The notes under the pieces were generated by a model, which had not been told where the DNA came from, did not search any database, and saw only the letters and a program-made list of their open reading frames with translations. Positions 17,361 to 26,885 of a stretch of 64,000 bases of DNA are shown one piece after another. Position 1 is the stretch's first letter. Each line of letters opens with the position of its first letter. A program made the translations under genes and the position numbers. The stretch lies in the NCBI RefSeq assembly GCF_009882985.1, contig NZ_WTUZ01000022.1, positions 719,065-783,064 of the forward strand, read 5' to 3'. The DNA is from Paenibacillus silvestris (GTDB lineage Bacteria > Bacillota > Bacilli > Paenibacillales > NBRC-103111).

Positions 17361-17526
17361 GGCAGTCACCATTCCTGTATTTTCCTAGTTAGAAGAACTA
17401 TCTCTATCATACAACGGATGATTCCGAGGTTGCCATAGGACTTGAAAAGCGCTCTAAAAAGATCAAAGAATATGCTGTAAACTAAAAAGAATTATGCTAG
17501 TTTGTAATACGCAAACAACAGGTAAA

Positions 17527-17563
17527 TCAAAAAATCCCTCGAGGCCATAGCCTCAAGGGATTT
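17527..17563 (-). terminator. Terminator of the 74-residue gene
   Basis: AAATCCCTCGAGGC, CATA loop, GCCTCAAGGGATTT, with a T run on the minus strand. Confidence 0.85.
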
Positions 17564-17613
17564 CGTCGTGCAAAGGCGCCTTACGCCTGTGGTATTTTGC
17601 TTTGTACAAACGT

Positions 17614-17838
17614 TTATAAATTTACCTTGGATTGCACGATATTCTTAAGTACATCACAGGAAAGATCAGATTTAAAATCTTGTATGGTAAGTAAAGCCTG
17701 CTGTTCATCAAGTCCTAACACGCTTGTGAAGTAATAAAGCATATGATCATAGATTGAATCATAGTTTCTAAGTTCATTGGAGTTAACAGATAAATAGTGC
17801 TGATGCTGTTTTATGAGCTTCTCGGTGACTGCTTTCAA
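17614..17838 (-). CDS. Small protein of unknown function (74 residues)
   Basis: Reads from a TTG start as (M)KAVTEKLIKQHQHYLS and ends LKNIVQSKVNL. GGAGGT lies 9 bases before the TTG; the upstream in-frame ATG at 17871 lacks a ribosome site. The product is probably all-helical with no membrane segment and one Cys. A terminator follows. The family is not recognised. Confidence 0.65.
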   Translation of the reverse strand: MKAVTEKLIKQHQHYLSVNSNELRNYDSIYDHMLYYFTSVLGLDEQQALLTIQDFKSDLSCDVLKNIVQSKVNL

Positions 17839-17967
17839 AGTTAATATACCTCCAATGGATGATACAATCAATCTACCATATTTATTGAAGGGAGAACAGG
17901 CATTATTTTACGATTCATAGAAAATATTTTATGTTAAATTTTGCTGGATTAAGGGGAGCCGAAATGA

Positions 17968-18660
17968 CTATGTATTTAAAAAAGCAATTTGAATAATATC
18001 CTTCACTTTTTTAAGATTTCGTTCATCTAATTGATGCAGCATGGTAACGATTTCGCTTATTGCAGTCGGCTCTTCGAGTACTTGAACGGGTGACGCAGTC
18101 TGCGGCTCGTCCTGTTCAGATTCAGGCTGTACCCAGGACGTTGCTGAAGTATCTTTCATGCACTGAACAAGAAAACGCATTTGCTCGACCGTGTACCTGA
18201 GAAGGAATTTTTGCACATTTCGTTCGATATGAAGATGCAACTGTTTATGTAAGATGTATATGTGACGGCCCAGTGGAGTGAGATGAAACAAGACTTCTTT
18301 CTTGTTATCGGGAAGTAACTCAGAGTTCAGCATACCCTGCTCCGCAAGTTTTCGTGTGATTTTGGATACGCTGCCCCTTGGAATGCCGAATTGCTTAGAT
18401 ATTGTAATCCCGTTCACGGGCTCTAATTTTCCAATAGCATCGATGACATGAAGCATAATAACGGTCGAATCTTTAAGAAACGCGATAAGATTCGGGTCGC
18501 TTGTCCGTTCCATCATCCAACGCCTTTCATCATCTTCACCTTCGGATAGAAATTGTTTTTGCATAGCTGCGACTTGCTGCATCATCTCTTGAAACAAGAT
18601 CTCTCTTTCGACGCTTTCCGTCATCGTAGACTGTGTTTCTGAAAATTGGGTCACGATCAT
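17968..18660 (-). CDS. MarR-like winged-helix regulator with extended C-terminus
   Basis: 230 residues. The central part (about 65-160) is a winged helix: TISKQFGIPRGSVSKITRKL then NKKEVLFHLTPLGRHIYI. The first 60 residues are helical and acidic. Residues 170-230 form an extra acidic linker and a helical tail not usual for MarR. GGGGG lies just before the ATG; a GTG two codons on is better spaced, so the true start may be 18654. Target genes are not evident; a 55-residue membrane protein lies upstream on the same strand. Confidence 0.75.
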   Translation of the reverse strand: MIVTQFSETQSTMTESVEREILFQEMMQQVAAMQKQFLSEGEDDERRWMMERTSDPNLIAFLKDSTVIMLHVIDAIGKLEPVNGITISKQFGIPRGSVSKITRKLAEQGMLNSELLPDNKKEVLFHLTPLGRHIYILHKQLHLHIERNVQKFLLRYTVEQMRFLVQCMKDTSATSWVQPESEQDEPQTASPVQVLEEPTAISEIVTMLHQLDERNLKKVKDIIQIAFLNT

Positions 18661-18732
18661 TTCCCCCTTAAGCGTTCTGGCCTTATTATACCAACAAACG
18701 CTTATCCAAAAAACCCACGAAGAAATCGCAGG

Positions 18733-18900
18733 TTACATTCGGTCTTTGATGAGTTGTTTGATCTCTTTAAATTCGCGCATCATTTTGCGATAAGTGAAAT
18801 AGCCAATCACAGATTTGATCCCAAAAAAGATAACAGCGGCTATGATGATCAAAATATAATTGTGGCTGATGGCTCCAATCCAGTTATTCAGCTTTTCCAT
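18733..18900 (-). CDS. Small single-span membrane protein (55 residues)
   Basis: Starts MEKLNNWIGAISHNY, has one strong membrane helix (ILIIIAAVIFFGIKSVIGYF), then a basic cytoplasmic tail ending IKQLIKDRM. AGGAGCG precedes the ATG. It resembles many small uncharacterised membrane proteins of Bacillales. No function can be assigned. Confidence 0.7.
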   Translation of the reverse strand: MEKLNNWIGAISHNYILIIIAAVIFFGIKSVIGYFTYRKMMREFKEIKQLIKDRM

Positions 18901-18959
18901 AACGATTCGCTCCTGACATGAATCTCATTTCAGGTTAGGTTTTCTAGTTTGGATTCGCT

Positions 18960-19922
18960 TTATCCCACTGTGATGACAACATTGCCTTTTTTACGCCCGC
19001 TATCCACATATCGGTGTGCCTCTGTGATTTGTTCCAAGGCATAGCGCCTGTCAATGACTGATCTTAATTTCCCTGCTTCAGCAAGCTCTTTGAGAAAGGT
19101 GAGATTCTCTTTCTTTTGCTTGAGTCCAGTAGCCGCGAAGTAGGCTCTTTTGCTGCCGATTCGTGATGTCCACAACATCTGAAGCAGGATAGCGAGTGAA
19201 GGGACCGACGAAAGATAGATGCCAGTTTGCTTAAGCGAGCTTTTGCAGCGTGTGAATGAACTTTTACCCACCGCATCAAAAATAATATCGTAGGTTTCGC
19301 CATTTGTAGTAAAGTCTGTTCTTGTATAATCAATGACATGGTCGGCACCTAATGATTGGACTAAATTTACATTAACCGAACTGCATACCCCCGTAACTTC
19401 CGCTCCATAGTACTTGGCAAGCTGCACCCCGTAGGCACCAACCGCACCTGAAGCGCCATTGATAAGGACTTGTTGTCCGCGCTGAATTTGGCCAATATCT
19501 CTAAGGAAAGACAATGCCGTTAAGCCTCCATCACAGATACCAACGGCATCTGCATAGGTCATATTAGCTGGTTTAGTGATGATCACGCCAGTTTCCGGCA
19601 AGCATTTGTATTCAGCATGAGCGCCGAAACCAGTGCCAGAAGTTCCAAATACCTGATCACCTTTTTTGAAAAGAGTTACCCCGCCACCTACTTCTTCAAT
19701 TTCCCCGGCAAGCTCAAATCCTGGAATACAGTTAGGTTTGGTCAGGCCGCTGAACAATCTTGTCATAAAAGGGTCAGCTTTGCGAAAAGCGCAGTCTGCT
19801 GGCGTGACGACCGCTGCACTTATTTTGATTAGAATTTCATTATCCTTCGGGATAGGCTTTTCAACCTCTCTAAGCCGAAGTACATCGGGGGATCCGTATT
19901 TTGTTGTTATGATTGCTTTCAT
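18960..19922 (-). CDS. Zinc-free MDR oxidoreductase (quinone reductase-like)
   Basis: About 320 residues of the medium-chain dehydrogenase family: an N-terminal GroES-like part (PGFELAGEIEEVGGGV, KKGDQVFGTS) and a Rossmann domain with NGASGAVGAYGVQLAKYYG. The Cys/His zinc ligands of alcohol dehydrogenases are absent, so this is the NADPH:quinone or enone reductase type. ATG at 19922 has GGAGGA at 6 bases. It stands alone; a role in removing reactive carbonyls or quinones is inferred from the family. Confidence 0.85.
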   Translation of the reverse strand: MKAIITTKYGSPDVLRLREVEKPIPKDNEILIKISAAVVTPADCAFRKADPFMTRLFSGLTKPNCIPGFELAGEIEEVGGGVTLFKKGDQVFGTSGTGFGAHAEYKCLPETGVIITKPANMTYADAVGICDGGLTALSFLRDIGQIQRGQQVLINGASGAVGAYGVQLAKYYGAEVTGVCSSVNVNLVQSLGADHVIDYTRTDFTTNGETYDIIFDAVGKSSFTRCKSSLKQTGIYLSSVPSLAILLQMLWTSRIGSKRAYFAATGLKQKKENLTFLKELAEAGKLRSVIDRRYALEQITEAHRYVDSGRKKGNVVITVG

Positions 19923-20079
19923 AAGCACTCCTCCAAGATCAAGCAGATTCGGCCACCGCCTAATAAGCGAGATATGCCGCTTGCTTCATCTACAAACAAT
20001 AATAGCTACAAGCAGGTATCACTGTGTAGATACTAAAGTATCGTTTTGAGATATGGTTGCTCACTAAGCGAACTTTGGG

Positions 20080-22758
20080 CTACATCAGGCCTAACTCGCG
20101 GGCCTTGGCAATCGCTTCGGTGCGTCTTTTGACTTGGAGTTTGTCAAAGATCCGCTGATTGTGCCCTTTTACCGTACTCAATGCGACGAAAAGCTGCTCG
20201 CTAATCTCACGGTTGGAGAGTCCCAATGCAATGAGTTCGAGCACTTTTAACTCGCGTACACTTAACGGCTCTATAAGGTTCTGTGCAATTGAAGCAGGAG
20301 CAGGAGCAGGAGCAGGAGGCAAGTCAGAATTGTCAGCGTCAAATTGATCCCCAGTTTCAGAGGAAGCTAGCAGTTTGCTTAGATAGTCCGGCATGATTTC
20401 ATGCGGCTGTACGTCAGAGAGGAGCTCCGCGATGGGAATGCCTAAGTCAACAAAAAGGCGAATATAGCCGCCCGGCTCTGCCAACTTCAGCACTTCAACA
20501 AGCAGCGCTGCTGCCTCTGGCTTGTCACCATTAGCATGAAGAGCTGCCACTTGCAGGGCCATTGCCTTGAGCCGTTCATCTGACGAGCTGCTCAATTCGG
20601 TACGCTGGCGCAGCTGCTCCAACACGGCTAGTGCGGCAGGTGCATCGCCTTGGGTCAAATGGACGCGAGCCTGGCTGATCGCGAGCTCCTGGGAATGCGC
20701 GAGCTGCGCAGCTGCCTCTAGATTGCCCTGCTGAAGCAGCATGAGCACTTGTGCAGCAGCGATATCAGGCATTCGAGATACGAAGTTATGCTCTCGGATA
20801 AACTGATCTGCTTTCGCTAAATGAGCCGCAGCGCCAGCCGCATCCCCTTGGGCAAGCTTGAGGCGTGTGAAAAACAGTTCACAGAGAGCGTAGGTGTCAA
20901 CGCTTGCTATCTGCCTCGCCAATTGGAGGCTTTGCTGGGCGTGCCGTTCAGCGGCCTTGAGCTCGTTCCACTCGTAGGAAATACGAGCCAAGCCAAGATG
21001 AGCTTCGCAGGCCGCCGGTAGGGCAGGTTCGCCTGCTAATTGGATCACTTGCTCGTAAGATTCGGCTGCCAAGACAAGCTGACTGTCTGCTTCTTGTATG
21101 CTGCCGAGGCCTGTTGTAGCTGCGATAGTGATCATGATCGATGGAGTCGATTGGCCGAAAGAGATGACCTCTCTGTACGACTGACTCGCTGAGGAACGGT
21201 CGCCTTGAAGCTGATAAGCAAAACCCAGCGTCCAGGTAGCAGCAGCACGTACCGACAAGTTGTCAGGATGCAGGTACTCCAAAGCGCGGAGGGACTGGGC
21301 GAGGATGACATCGCTCTGATATTGTGGGATAGCCAGCATGGCTCTTATGAAAGCGATTTGCCCTGCAAGATCTCGTGCTGTGTCATCAGCCTCGGAATTT
21401 TTTAGTGCTTTTTCAGCTGTTAGTAATTTTTGTTCCACGCTGTTGTTTTGTCCCGAAAATACTAATGCCGAAGCATACATCACCAACAAAGAAGGCTTAG
21501 CTTCCAGCACAGTCGCCCGCAATGAGGCTAACCATTGTAATACGGGAGCCATCATCCCGCGAAAATGCAGTGGAATCCCGTTACCTTGCAGTAAACGAGC
21601 AGCACGATCTACCTGCTTCGCAGCAGCAGCATGGTGGAAAGCTTCAAGCTCCAGCCCGTTCTCCTCGTACCACCTACTGGCACGAAGGTGCAGTTCGCCT
21701 AGGGCATCTTCTCCAGATGAGGCGGAGGCGAGTATGTGGCTCTGTTGCAGCTGCTTCCGCAGCAAATCAGAGAAGAGATGGTGATAACGGAACCAACGAC
21801 GCTCGTTGTCCAGCGGAATGAGGAAAAGGTTGGCTTGCTCAAGCTTTTTCAAGATTTCATGGCTGGAAGATGAGGAGGTGCCTCGCATAACGGCATCACA
21901 GAGCGGAGCGCAAAAGCGGTCCAGAATCGACGTATGCAGTAAGAAGGTCTGAATGCTTGTGGATTGTTTGTGCAGCACCTCTTCAACCAAATAGTCAAGA
22001 ACGAAGCGGTGGCTGCCGCTAAAAGATTTGATGAAGCCTGTGGCATCATGAAGCCCCTCCATAGAAATCGCGGCTAGTTGCAGGCCGGCAACCCAGCCTT
22101 CTGTTCGCGCTTCCAGCAGAGAGACATTGTCAGTGGAGAGGTTGAGCCCCATTGTCTGGTTGAGGAAGTCAGCAGCTTCCGAAAGAGTGAGACGTAAGTC
22201 GGCAGCACGCAGCTCAGTTAATTGTCCGCGTGCTCTTAGCCGGGCTAGTGGTAGCGGTGGATCTTCACGAGTGGTGATAACCAGATGCATCTGTGGTGGC
22301 AGGTGTTCAAGTAGAAAAGAGAGCGCCTGGTGTATGGGGTCAGCATCAATCCGATGAAAGTCATCCAGCACAAGGATAAATGGGTGCGCAGCGCTGCTAA
22401 TTTCATTGAGCAGCACGGTTAGAATGGACTCAATGGGCGGAGGATAAGGGGCTTGAAGGCCTTCTAAGAAAGCTTCCCCAATGTTCGCTCCAATGCTCCG
22501 AAGTGCTGCCGAGAGGTAAGCCAGAAAACGTGCGGGATCGTTATCGCTCTCATCGATCGATACCCAAGCGGCAGGTCGCTTACAACTTGCAAGCCATTCG
22601 CTGACGAGCAGGGTTTTACCGAACCCAGACGAGGCTGAGAGGAGGGTCAATTTGCGATGCAGACCTTCACTCAGCCTTTCAGTCAGGCGGGTGCGAACGA
22701 CCATTTTAGGCCGCGGAAGGGGAATATGCATTTTAGTGGATATAAGTGTCGTAGACAT
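20080..22758 (-). CDS. MalT-like LuxR family ATP-dependent regulator
   Basis: 892 residues. The N-terminal STAND-type ATPase has Walker A ASSGFGKT (residues 42-49) and Walker B FILVLDDFHRID. A long helical TPR-like region follows (about 350-790), then an Ala/Pro-rich linker near 820 and a LuxR helix-turn-helix at the C-terminus (LSVRELKVLELIALGLSNRE; ALSTVKGHNQRIFDKLQV). MalT relatives bind an inducer and ATP, oligomerise and activate transcription. No neighbour is an obvious target, so the inducer is unknown. Confidence 0.92.
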   Translation of the reverse strand: MSTTLISTKMHIPLPRPKMVVRTRLTERLSEGLHRKLTLLSASSGFGKTLLVSEWLASCKRPAAWVSIDESDNDPARFLAYLSAALRSIGANIGEAFLEGLQAPYPPPIESILTVLLNEISSAAHPFILVLDDFHRIDADPIHQALSFLLEHLPPQMHLVITTREDPPLPLARLRARGQLTELRAADLRLTLSEAADFLNQTMGLNLSTDNVSLLEARTEGWVAGLQLAAISMEGLHDATGFIKSFSGSHRFVLDYLVEEVLHKQSTSIQTFLLHTSILDRFCAPLCDAVMRGTSSSSSHEILKKLEQANLFLIPLDNERRWFRYHHLFSDLLRKQLQQSHILASASSGEDALGELHLRASRWYEENGLELEAFHHAAAAKQVDRAARLLQGNGIPLHFRGMMAPVLQWLASLRATVLEAKPSLLVMYASALVFSGQNNSVEQKLLTAEKALKNSEADDTARDLAGQIAFIRAMLAIPQYQSDVILAQSLRALEYLHPDNLSVRAAATWTLGFAYQLQGDRSSASQSYREVISFGQSTPSIMITIAATTGLGSIQEADSQLVLAAESYEQVIQLAGEPALPAACEAHLGLARISYEWNELKAAERHAQQSLQLARQIASVDTYALCELFFTRLKLAQGDAAGAAAHLAKADQFIREHNFVSRMPDIAAAQVLMLLQQGNLEAAAQLAHSQELAISQARVHLTQGDAPAALAVLEQLRQRTELSSSSDERLKAMALQVAALHANGDKPEAAALLVEVLKLAEPGGYIRLFVDLGIPIAELLSDVQPHEIMPDYLSKLLASSETGDQFDADNSDLPPAPAPAPASIAQNLIEPLSVRELKVLELIALGLSNREISEQLFVALSTVKGHNQRIFDKLQVKRRTEAIAKARELGLM

Positions 22759-22862
22759 GGATCTGTAACCACCGTTCTGCGCCGTTACTGCAGCGCTTTG
22801 ATAGGTTTTGTTAGTATGTTCGACGGTTTTCGTGCATTTCCTTTGCCGCGGAGCTCCAAATG

Positions 22863-22901
22863 AAACAGCACCACAACCTTGTTGGTCGTGATGCTGCTTT
22901 C
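22863..22901 (-). terminator. Terminator of the ubiD-like gene
   Basis: The stem GCAGCATCACGACC / GGTTGTGGTGCTG has an AACAA loop; only a short T run follows on the minus strand. Confidence 0.65.
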
Positions 22902-22913
22902 TCGCTGCGACAG

Positions 22914-24749
22914 TTACTTTTTAACGCTGCCTAAACTGGCTCCATCTGTGAAGAATCGCTTGATGTTTTTCTCAACCGTTGGGTCCGGAATTAATGGAGG
23001 TGCTTGGTGCGGCTTAATTCGAGCATCAATCACGATGTTATCGCAAGCCCAATGCTTATTCTCATAATAACTATTCACGCCATAAATATCATGGGAGGGG
23101 TTGCTGCGCGTAAATGTGCCCCAAACGAAATTATCAATGGACTCACTAATAAATTGGCTGTCATCGCAGACGATAATCAGCGGACAAGTCGGGAGCGGGC
23201 CTTTGGCCCCGATGGCCTCACATATGTCTCTCATTTCCACTTGCGTATCGCCATAACTTGTAAACTTAGAAACCTGAACGGCAACGATTCCCGGCATGAC
23301 CAAATGCGCGTGCTCAATTCCTGCGATGTCATTCAAAACATCAGGAACCTCTTGGCATAACTCTCTTTTTATATCACCGACTGCTGCAAAAACAACCTTA
23401 CTTCCGCTATTTAGCCCAGTGCCCGAGTAATCGAGCGTGTCGATCGTCGTATTTGTCTGGAAATGAAGGTCGCGATGAAGATCCATTCTAGCTAAAATGT
23501 AAGTTAGAAAATGCTCAACATTATGAGAATCCAGAGGCTCGCTCTCTTCTGCCGTAATGAATAAATACTTGGCCAGACTCACCTGTCCCGTGCCTAAAAT
23601 TCGATTAGCTATGGTGAGCAGCTCTGCCGGTTGTTTGACTTGTTGATAAGGCGTGTACCGCTCACTACCAATCGCAAAGAGCAATGGATGTACTCCGGCA
23701 GCGTCGACGGCATGAACCTCTTTGACACCAGGGATTTCTTGCTTGATGGCATCTCCGGTTAGTTCATGAATTAAGGCGCCGAATGCCGTATCCTCTTGAG
23801 GCGGTCTGCCAACGACAGTAAATGGAAAGACAGCATTAGTCTTAGCGTAAACCTTATGAACTCTCATGAGAGGAAATGGATGCGTCAGGCTGTAATAGCC
23901 CAAATGATCGCCGAAAGGGCCTTCCGGCTTGGTTTCGCCAGGGTATATTTCCCCGGTAATAACGAAATCCGCATCATGGCTGATGCAGTATCCATCGATA
24001 TAGCTATAACGGAAACGGCGCCCTGAAAGCAATCCAGCAAAAGTGATCTCACTCATGCCTTCCGGCAAAGGCATCACCGCTGACAGCGTATGCGCCGGTG
24101 GCCCGCCAATAAAGATGCTTACTTTGAGAGGAAGCCCCTGTTTGGTTGCTTTGTCTTGGTGCACGCCGATGCCGCGATGAATTTGGTAATGTAAGCCGAT
24201 TTCCTTATTCAGCTCATATTCGTTTCCGCTCAGCTGAATCCGATACATGCCCAGATTGGAATTCATAATTCCGGGCTTCTCCGGATCTTCTGAATAGACC
24301 TGAGGCAGCGTGACGAAGGCACCGCCATCTTCTGGCCAGTGTTTAATAAGAGGGAGATCAGCTATGCTGACTTCTTCCATTGAAGCAGGCAATCCGCCGT
24401 TTACTTGGAGGGGGAGTGCTTTCCACGCAGCGAGCCCCGTTCCGAAATGTTTCAGGGGACTCTTCAATGCCTTCATGGGATCGCTTCGCAAAGAGATTAC
24501 CTTCTGGACGCCTTCCCACGTATCCCGAAAAATAAATTTGCTGCGCTCAACTGTCCCAAAAAGGTTGGATACCGCGCGGAATTTTGAACCTTTTACATTC
24601 TCGAATAATAAGGCCGGGCCGCCAGCTGCATAAACTTTCATATGAATGGCTGCCATCTCTAGCTCAGGATCAACTTCTTCATGAATGCGAACCAAATGTC
24701 CGTTATTCTCTAAATCAATGAGGCATTCTTCTAAATTATGATAGATCAT
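22914..24749 (-). CDS. UbiD family decarboxylase
   Basis: About 611 residues of the UbiD family, which decarboxylates aromatic or enoic acids with prenylated FMN. Recognisable features are IGGPPAHTLSAVMPLP, the active-site region FVITGEIYPGETKPEGPFGD (with the essential Glu and Arg types), RPPQEDTAFGALI and a C-terminal SQFISESIDNFVWGTFTRSN. The cofactor-making partner UbiX is not in the window. The start is ATG 24749 with GGAG six bases before it. Close UbiD relatives make menaquinone or degrade phenolic acids; which applies here cannot be told. Confidence 0.9.
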   Translation of the reverse strand: MIYHNLEECLIDLENNGHLVRIHEEVDPELEMAAIHMKVYAAGGPALLFENVKGSKFRAVSNLFGTVERSKFIFRDTWEGVQKVISLRSDPMKALKSPLKHFGTGLAAWKALPLQVNGGLPASMEEVSIADLPLIKHWPEDGGAFVTLPQVYSEDPEKPGIMNSNLGMYRIQLSGNEYELNKEIGLHYQIHRGIGVHQDKATKQGLPLKVSIFIGGPPAHTLSAVMPLPEGMSEITFAGLLSGRRFRYSYIDGYCISHDADFVITGEIYPGETKPEGPFGDHLGYYSLTHPFPLMRVHKVYAKTNAVFPFTVVGRPPQEDTAFGALIHELTGDAIKQEIPGVKEVHAVDAAGVHPLLFAIGSERYTPYQQVKQPAELLTIANRILGTGQVSLAKYLFITAEESEPLDSHNVEHFLTYILARMDLHRDLHFQTNTTIDTLDYSGTGLNSGSKVVFAAVGDIKRELCQEVPDVLNDIAGIEHAHLVMPGIVAVQVSKFTSYGDTQVEMRDICEAIGAKGPLPTCPLIIVCDDSQFISESIDNFVWGTFTRSNPSHDIYGVNSYYENKHWACDNIVIDARIKPHQAPPLIPDPTVEKNIKRFFTDGASLGSVKK

Positions 24750-24825
24750 GATTATCTCCAATCGGATAGCTATTCCCCAAAGGTCTTATTTGATACTGTC
24801 ATTCTACAACAAAAATCGCCAAAAA

Positions 24826-24851
24826 TAAAAAACACGTCATATCGACGTGTT
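24826..24851 (-). terminator. Terminator of the cupin gene
   Basis: AACACGTC, ATAT loop, GACGTGTT, then TTTTTTA on the minus strand. Confidence 0.78.
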
Positions 24852-24865
24852 GTCTTCGCCTTCCC

Positions 24866-25387
24866 TTAGACAGGAAGCAGTTCATAGGCTAACTTTTTGA
24901 TGATCTCTTTATGCTGCGGATATTGCTTAAGTAACTCTTCCTGCGAAAATAGTTCAAAATCCTGAAAATCAAATCCTGGAGCTACCATACATCCTACAAG
25001 TGAGAATGTATTTTTCTCCATCACCGAGGATCCGAAAATACAGTTTTTAGGCACCAGATATTGGGGGATTTCTCCATTTTCCAAATGAATGCCTAATTTA
25101 ACTTCCTCATAGGTGCCATCCTCATGAATGACGTGAATCGTCAAAGGGCTTCCTGCATGAAAATACCATAACTCATCCGACTTCAATCGATGGAAATGCG
25201 AGACATCATGAGATTGCAGGAGAAAATAGATACTCGTATAGAGCAGTCGTGAACCATCGAACTCCACGGACAATTCTTGATCCGTAATCTTTTCTTGGGC
25301 TTGAAAAGTTCGTTTATAGTAACCGCCTTCGGGGTGAGCTTCGAGTTCTAGTTTGGAAATCCAATATTCGGGGCTATTCGTAAGCAT
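24866..25387 (-). CDS. Cupin protein of the DUF985 (Cupin_5) family
   Basis: 173 residues. LEAHPEGGYYKRTFQ near the start and SHFHRLKSDELWYFHAG in the middle are the DUF985 signature; the latter supplies the HxH metal or ligand residues of the cupin fold. VPKNCIFGSSV and SLVGCMVAPGFDFQDFE complete it. Structures of relatives show a sugar-nucleotide or small-molecule pocket, but no reaction is established. It lies alone between terminators. Confidence 0.87.
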   Translation of the reverse strand: MLTNSPEYWISKLELEAHPEGGYYKRTFQAQEKITDQELSVEFDGSRLLYTSIYFLLQSHDVSHFHRLKSDELWYFHAGSPLTIHVIHEDGTYEEVKLGIHLENGEIPQYLVPKNCIFGSSVMEKNTFSLVGCMVAPGFDFQDFELFSQEELLKQYPQHKEIIKKLAYELLPV

Positions 25388-25484
25388 GTCATCAATTCCT
25401 TATGTGTAATGTAACATTCCAAGCTTGTATTATAATCTAGCATGTTCGTGAGATCAATCATAGCTTAGTAGATTTAACGCAAAT

Positions 25485-25511
25485 AAGACCCTGTAGTCTC
25501 CTCAGGATCTT
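25485..25511 (-). terminator. Probable terminator of the DUF1796 gene
   Basis: AAGACCCTG / CAGGATCTT stem followed on the minus strand by TATTTGC; modest stability. Confidence 0.5.
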
Positions 25512-25552
25512 GATATGGTCGATTCTGTTCCAATAGCACACAGTAGTTCCTT

Positions 25553-26206
25553 TTAGGGACTTATCTTAATGGCATTTAAGATATAATCCCATTCTTTCAT
25601 GTTGTTTGTACTTGGAATTTGAACAACACAGACTTGGTCCAAACCCCAATCTAACTCAGTTACCTGTTGTAAATTGGCGATAGGATTAATGATAAGTACT
25701 TTGAAATCACCATTTGTAAATTTTCGCAATACCGATTGCAACTCAAATGCTTGATCATGGGTGGCAAGAAGTCTAACAAAAAGTGTGGATTTAGACTTTG
25801 TCGTTTCTTCGAGAAACCTTTGAATACGCACATTCAATTTCGCTTTATAAACATGATAAGTGTAGTGCCAACTTTGATTAGGAATAATAGGAAAGTCATG
25901 AACGGAAGTCACATTATAGTGCATATCTTTGATGAAATAGGAAGGCGTTTTCTGGACAACAGTTGCAAATTCATCGACATATTGTGAAGTGCCTTCAATG
26001 ACTTGCATGTTGGACAGGTCCATGTATCCTTGGAATCTATTTGCTAATAATCGATTTACATCTGTGAGAGAAGTAGAAACAACCCAGTCCAAAGGCATGG
26101 AAAACTTTCTTAACTGGTGTCTCCTTAAGTGACTAGCGGGGTCGCAGTTTTGTCCCAAACTAGCAACTAAATCATAGGTTGTACGATTGAGTTCTTGTAA
26201 ATTCAT
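25553..26206 (-). CDS. DUF1796 family putative cysteine peptidase
   Basis: About 217 residues. SLGQNCDPASHLRRHQLRKF followed by MPLDWVV is the DUF1796 hallmark: a conserved Cys and a following His of a papain-like family without demonstrated activity. FQGYMDLSNM and the His/Asp-containing SVHDFPIIPNQSWHYTYHVY match the rest of the domain. ATG 26206 has GGAGGG upstream; the frame is open to 26242. Family members often sit near glycosylation loci, but nothing of the kind is next to it here. Confidence 0.75.
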   Translation of the reverse strand: MNLQELNRTTYDLVASLGQNCDPASHLRRHQLRKFSMPLDWVVSTSLTDVNRLLANRFQGYMDLSNMQVIEGTSQYVDEFATVVQKTPSYFIKDMHYNVTSVHDFPIIPNQSWHYTYHVYKAKLNVRIQRFLEETTKSKSTLFVRLLATHDQAFELQSVLRKFTNGDFKVLIINPIANLQQVTELDWGLDQVCVVQIPSTNNMKEWDYILNAIKISP

Positions 26207-26242
26207 AATCACCCTCCACCTTTCCACTATTATTAAATTCAA

Positions 26243-26885
26243 ATCTAGTTAGAAAAGGTTGGATAGATGAACTAGTACGAGGATGAAAGTTTTTCCTAAT
26301 TATCCCATAAAACGCGTCGGACCTTTTCGTCTATTTCGGGCTAGGGCGGTCTCAAACACCTAATTTTTAGATGGGAGTTAAAGAAAAGGATGCTTCGTTG
26401 GTCATGAGGTTGACTGAGCGACACCTTTTTTAGAACGCGCGTCGGGTTACTTCGCTAACGGACACAGTGGGCTTTATTTGATGGAAATGAAGCTTATTTG
26501 AAAGCTAACGGACTCCAATGCAGCTATTCACGATTTCTGTGTGTAAAAAGGCTGGTTATTGGTCTATTAACGGCTCTGGTGTCCGTTATTTGTGCAAACA
26601 GGGTTGGAAATCGGATATAGCGTCAGTGGTGTCCGTTAGAGATGAAGTTTTCGTTCTCTGCCTGATATGACGTAAAATCTGCGGTTTTCTCCCCTAGTTC
26701 CATATAAGAAAACCGCGATCTCTAAGGACCGCGGTTTTCTTATATGGAACTAGGGGGATGTATAAATTTCGATTTAAATAGCTGACGAAGCAAACTCGGA
26801 CGAGGACAAGCTTAGCGGAAGATTCAGACGCCGTGCTCCTGATTATGCGCTCTCCACCAGTATGTCGGTTTCACTACTGAATAGA
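26243..26885. repeat. Repeat-rich spacer with TAACGGACACC units and a large hairpin
   Basis: Over 600 bases without a convincing gene. Units of a short repeat appear at 26454-26469, 26505-26517, 26567-26588 and 26626-26639 as TAACGGACACC or its complement GGTGTCCGTTA. A perfect 27-bp-arm inverted repeat follows at 26691-26756. Confidence 0.75.
26691..26756. repeat. Perfect inverted repeat, 27-base arms, 12-base loop
   Basis: The left arm 26691-26717 (CCCCTAGTTCC...ACCGCG) is exactly complementary to the right arm 26730-26756. The decamer GCGGTTTTCT of the right arm also occurs at 26681-26690, so a smaller competing hairpin (26681-26716) can form. Confidence 0.9.
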
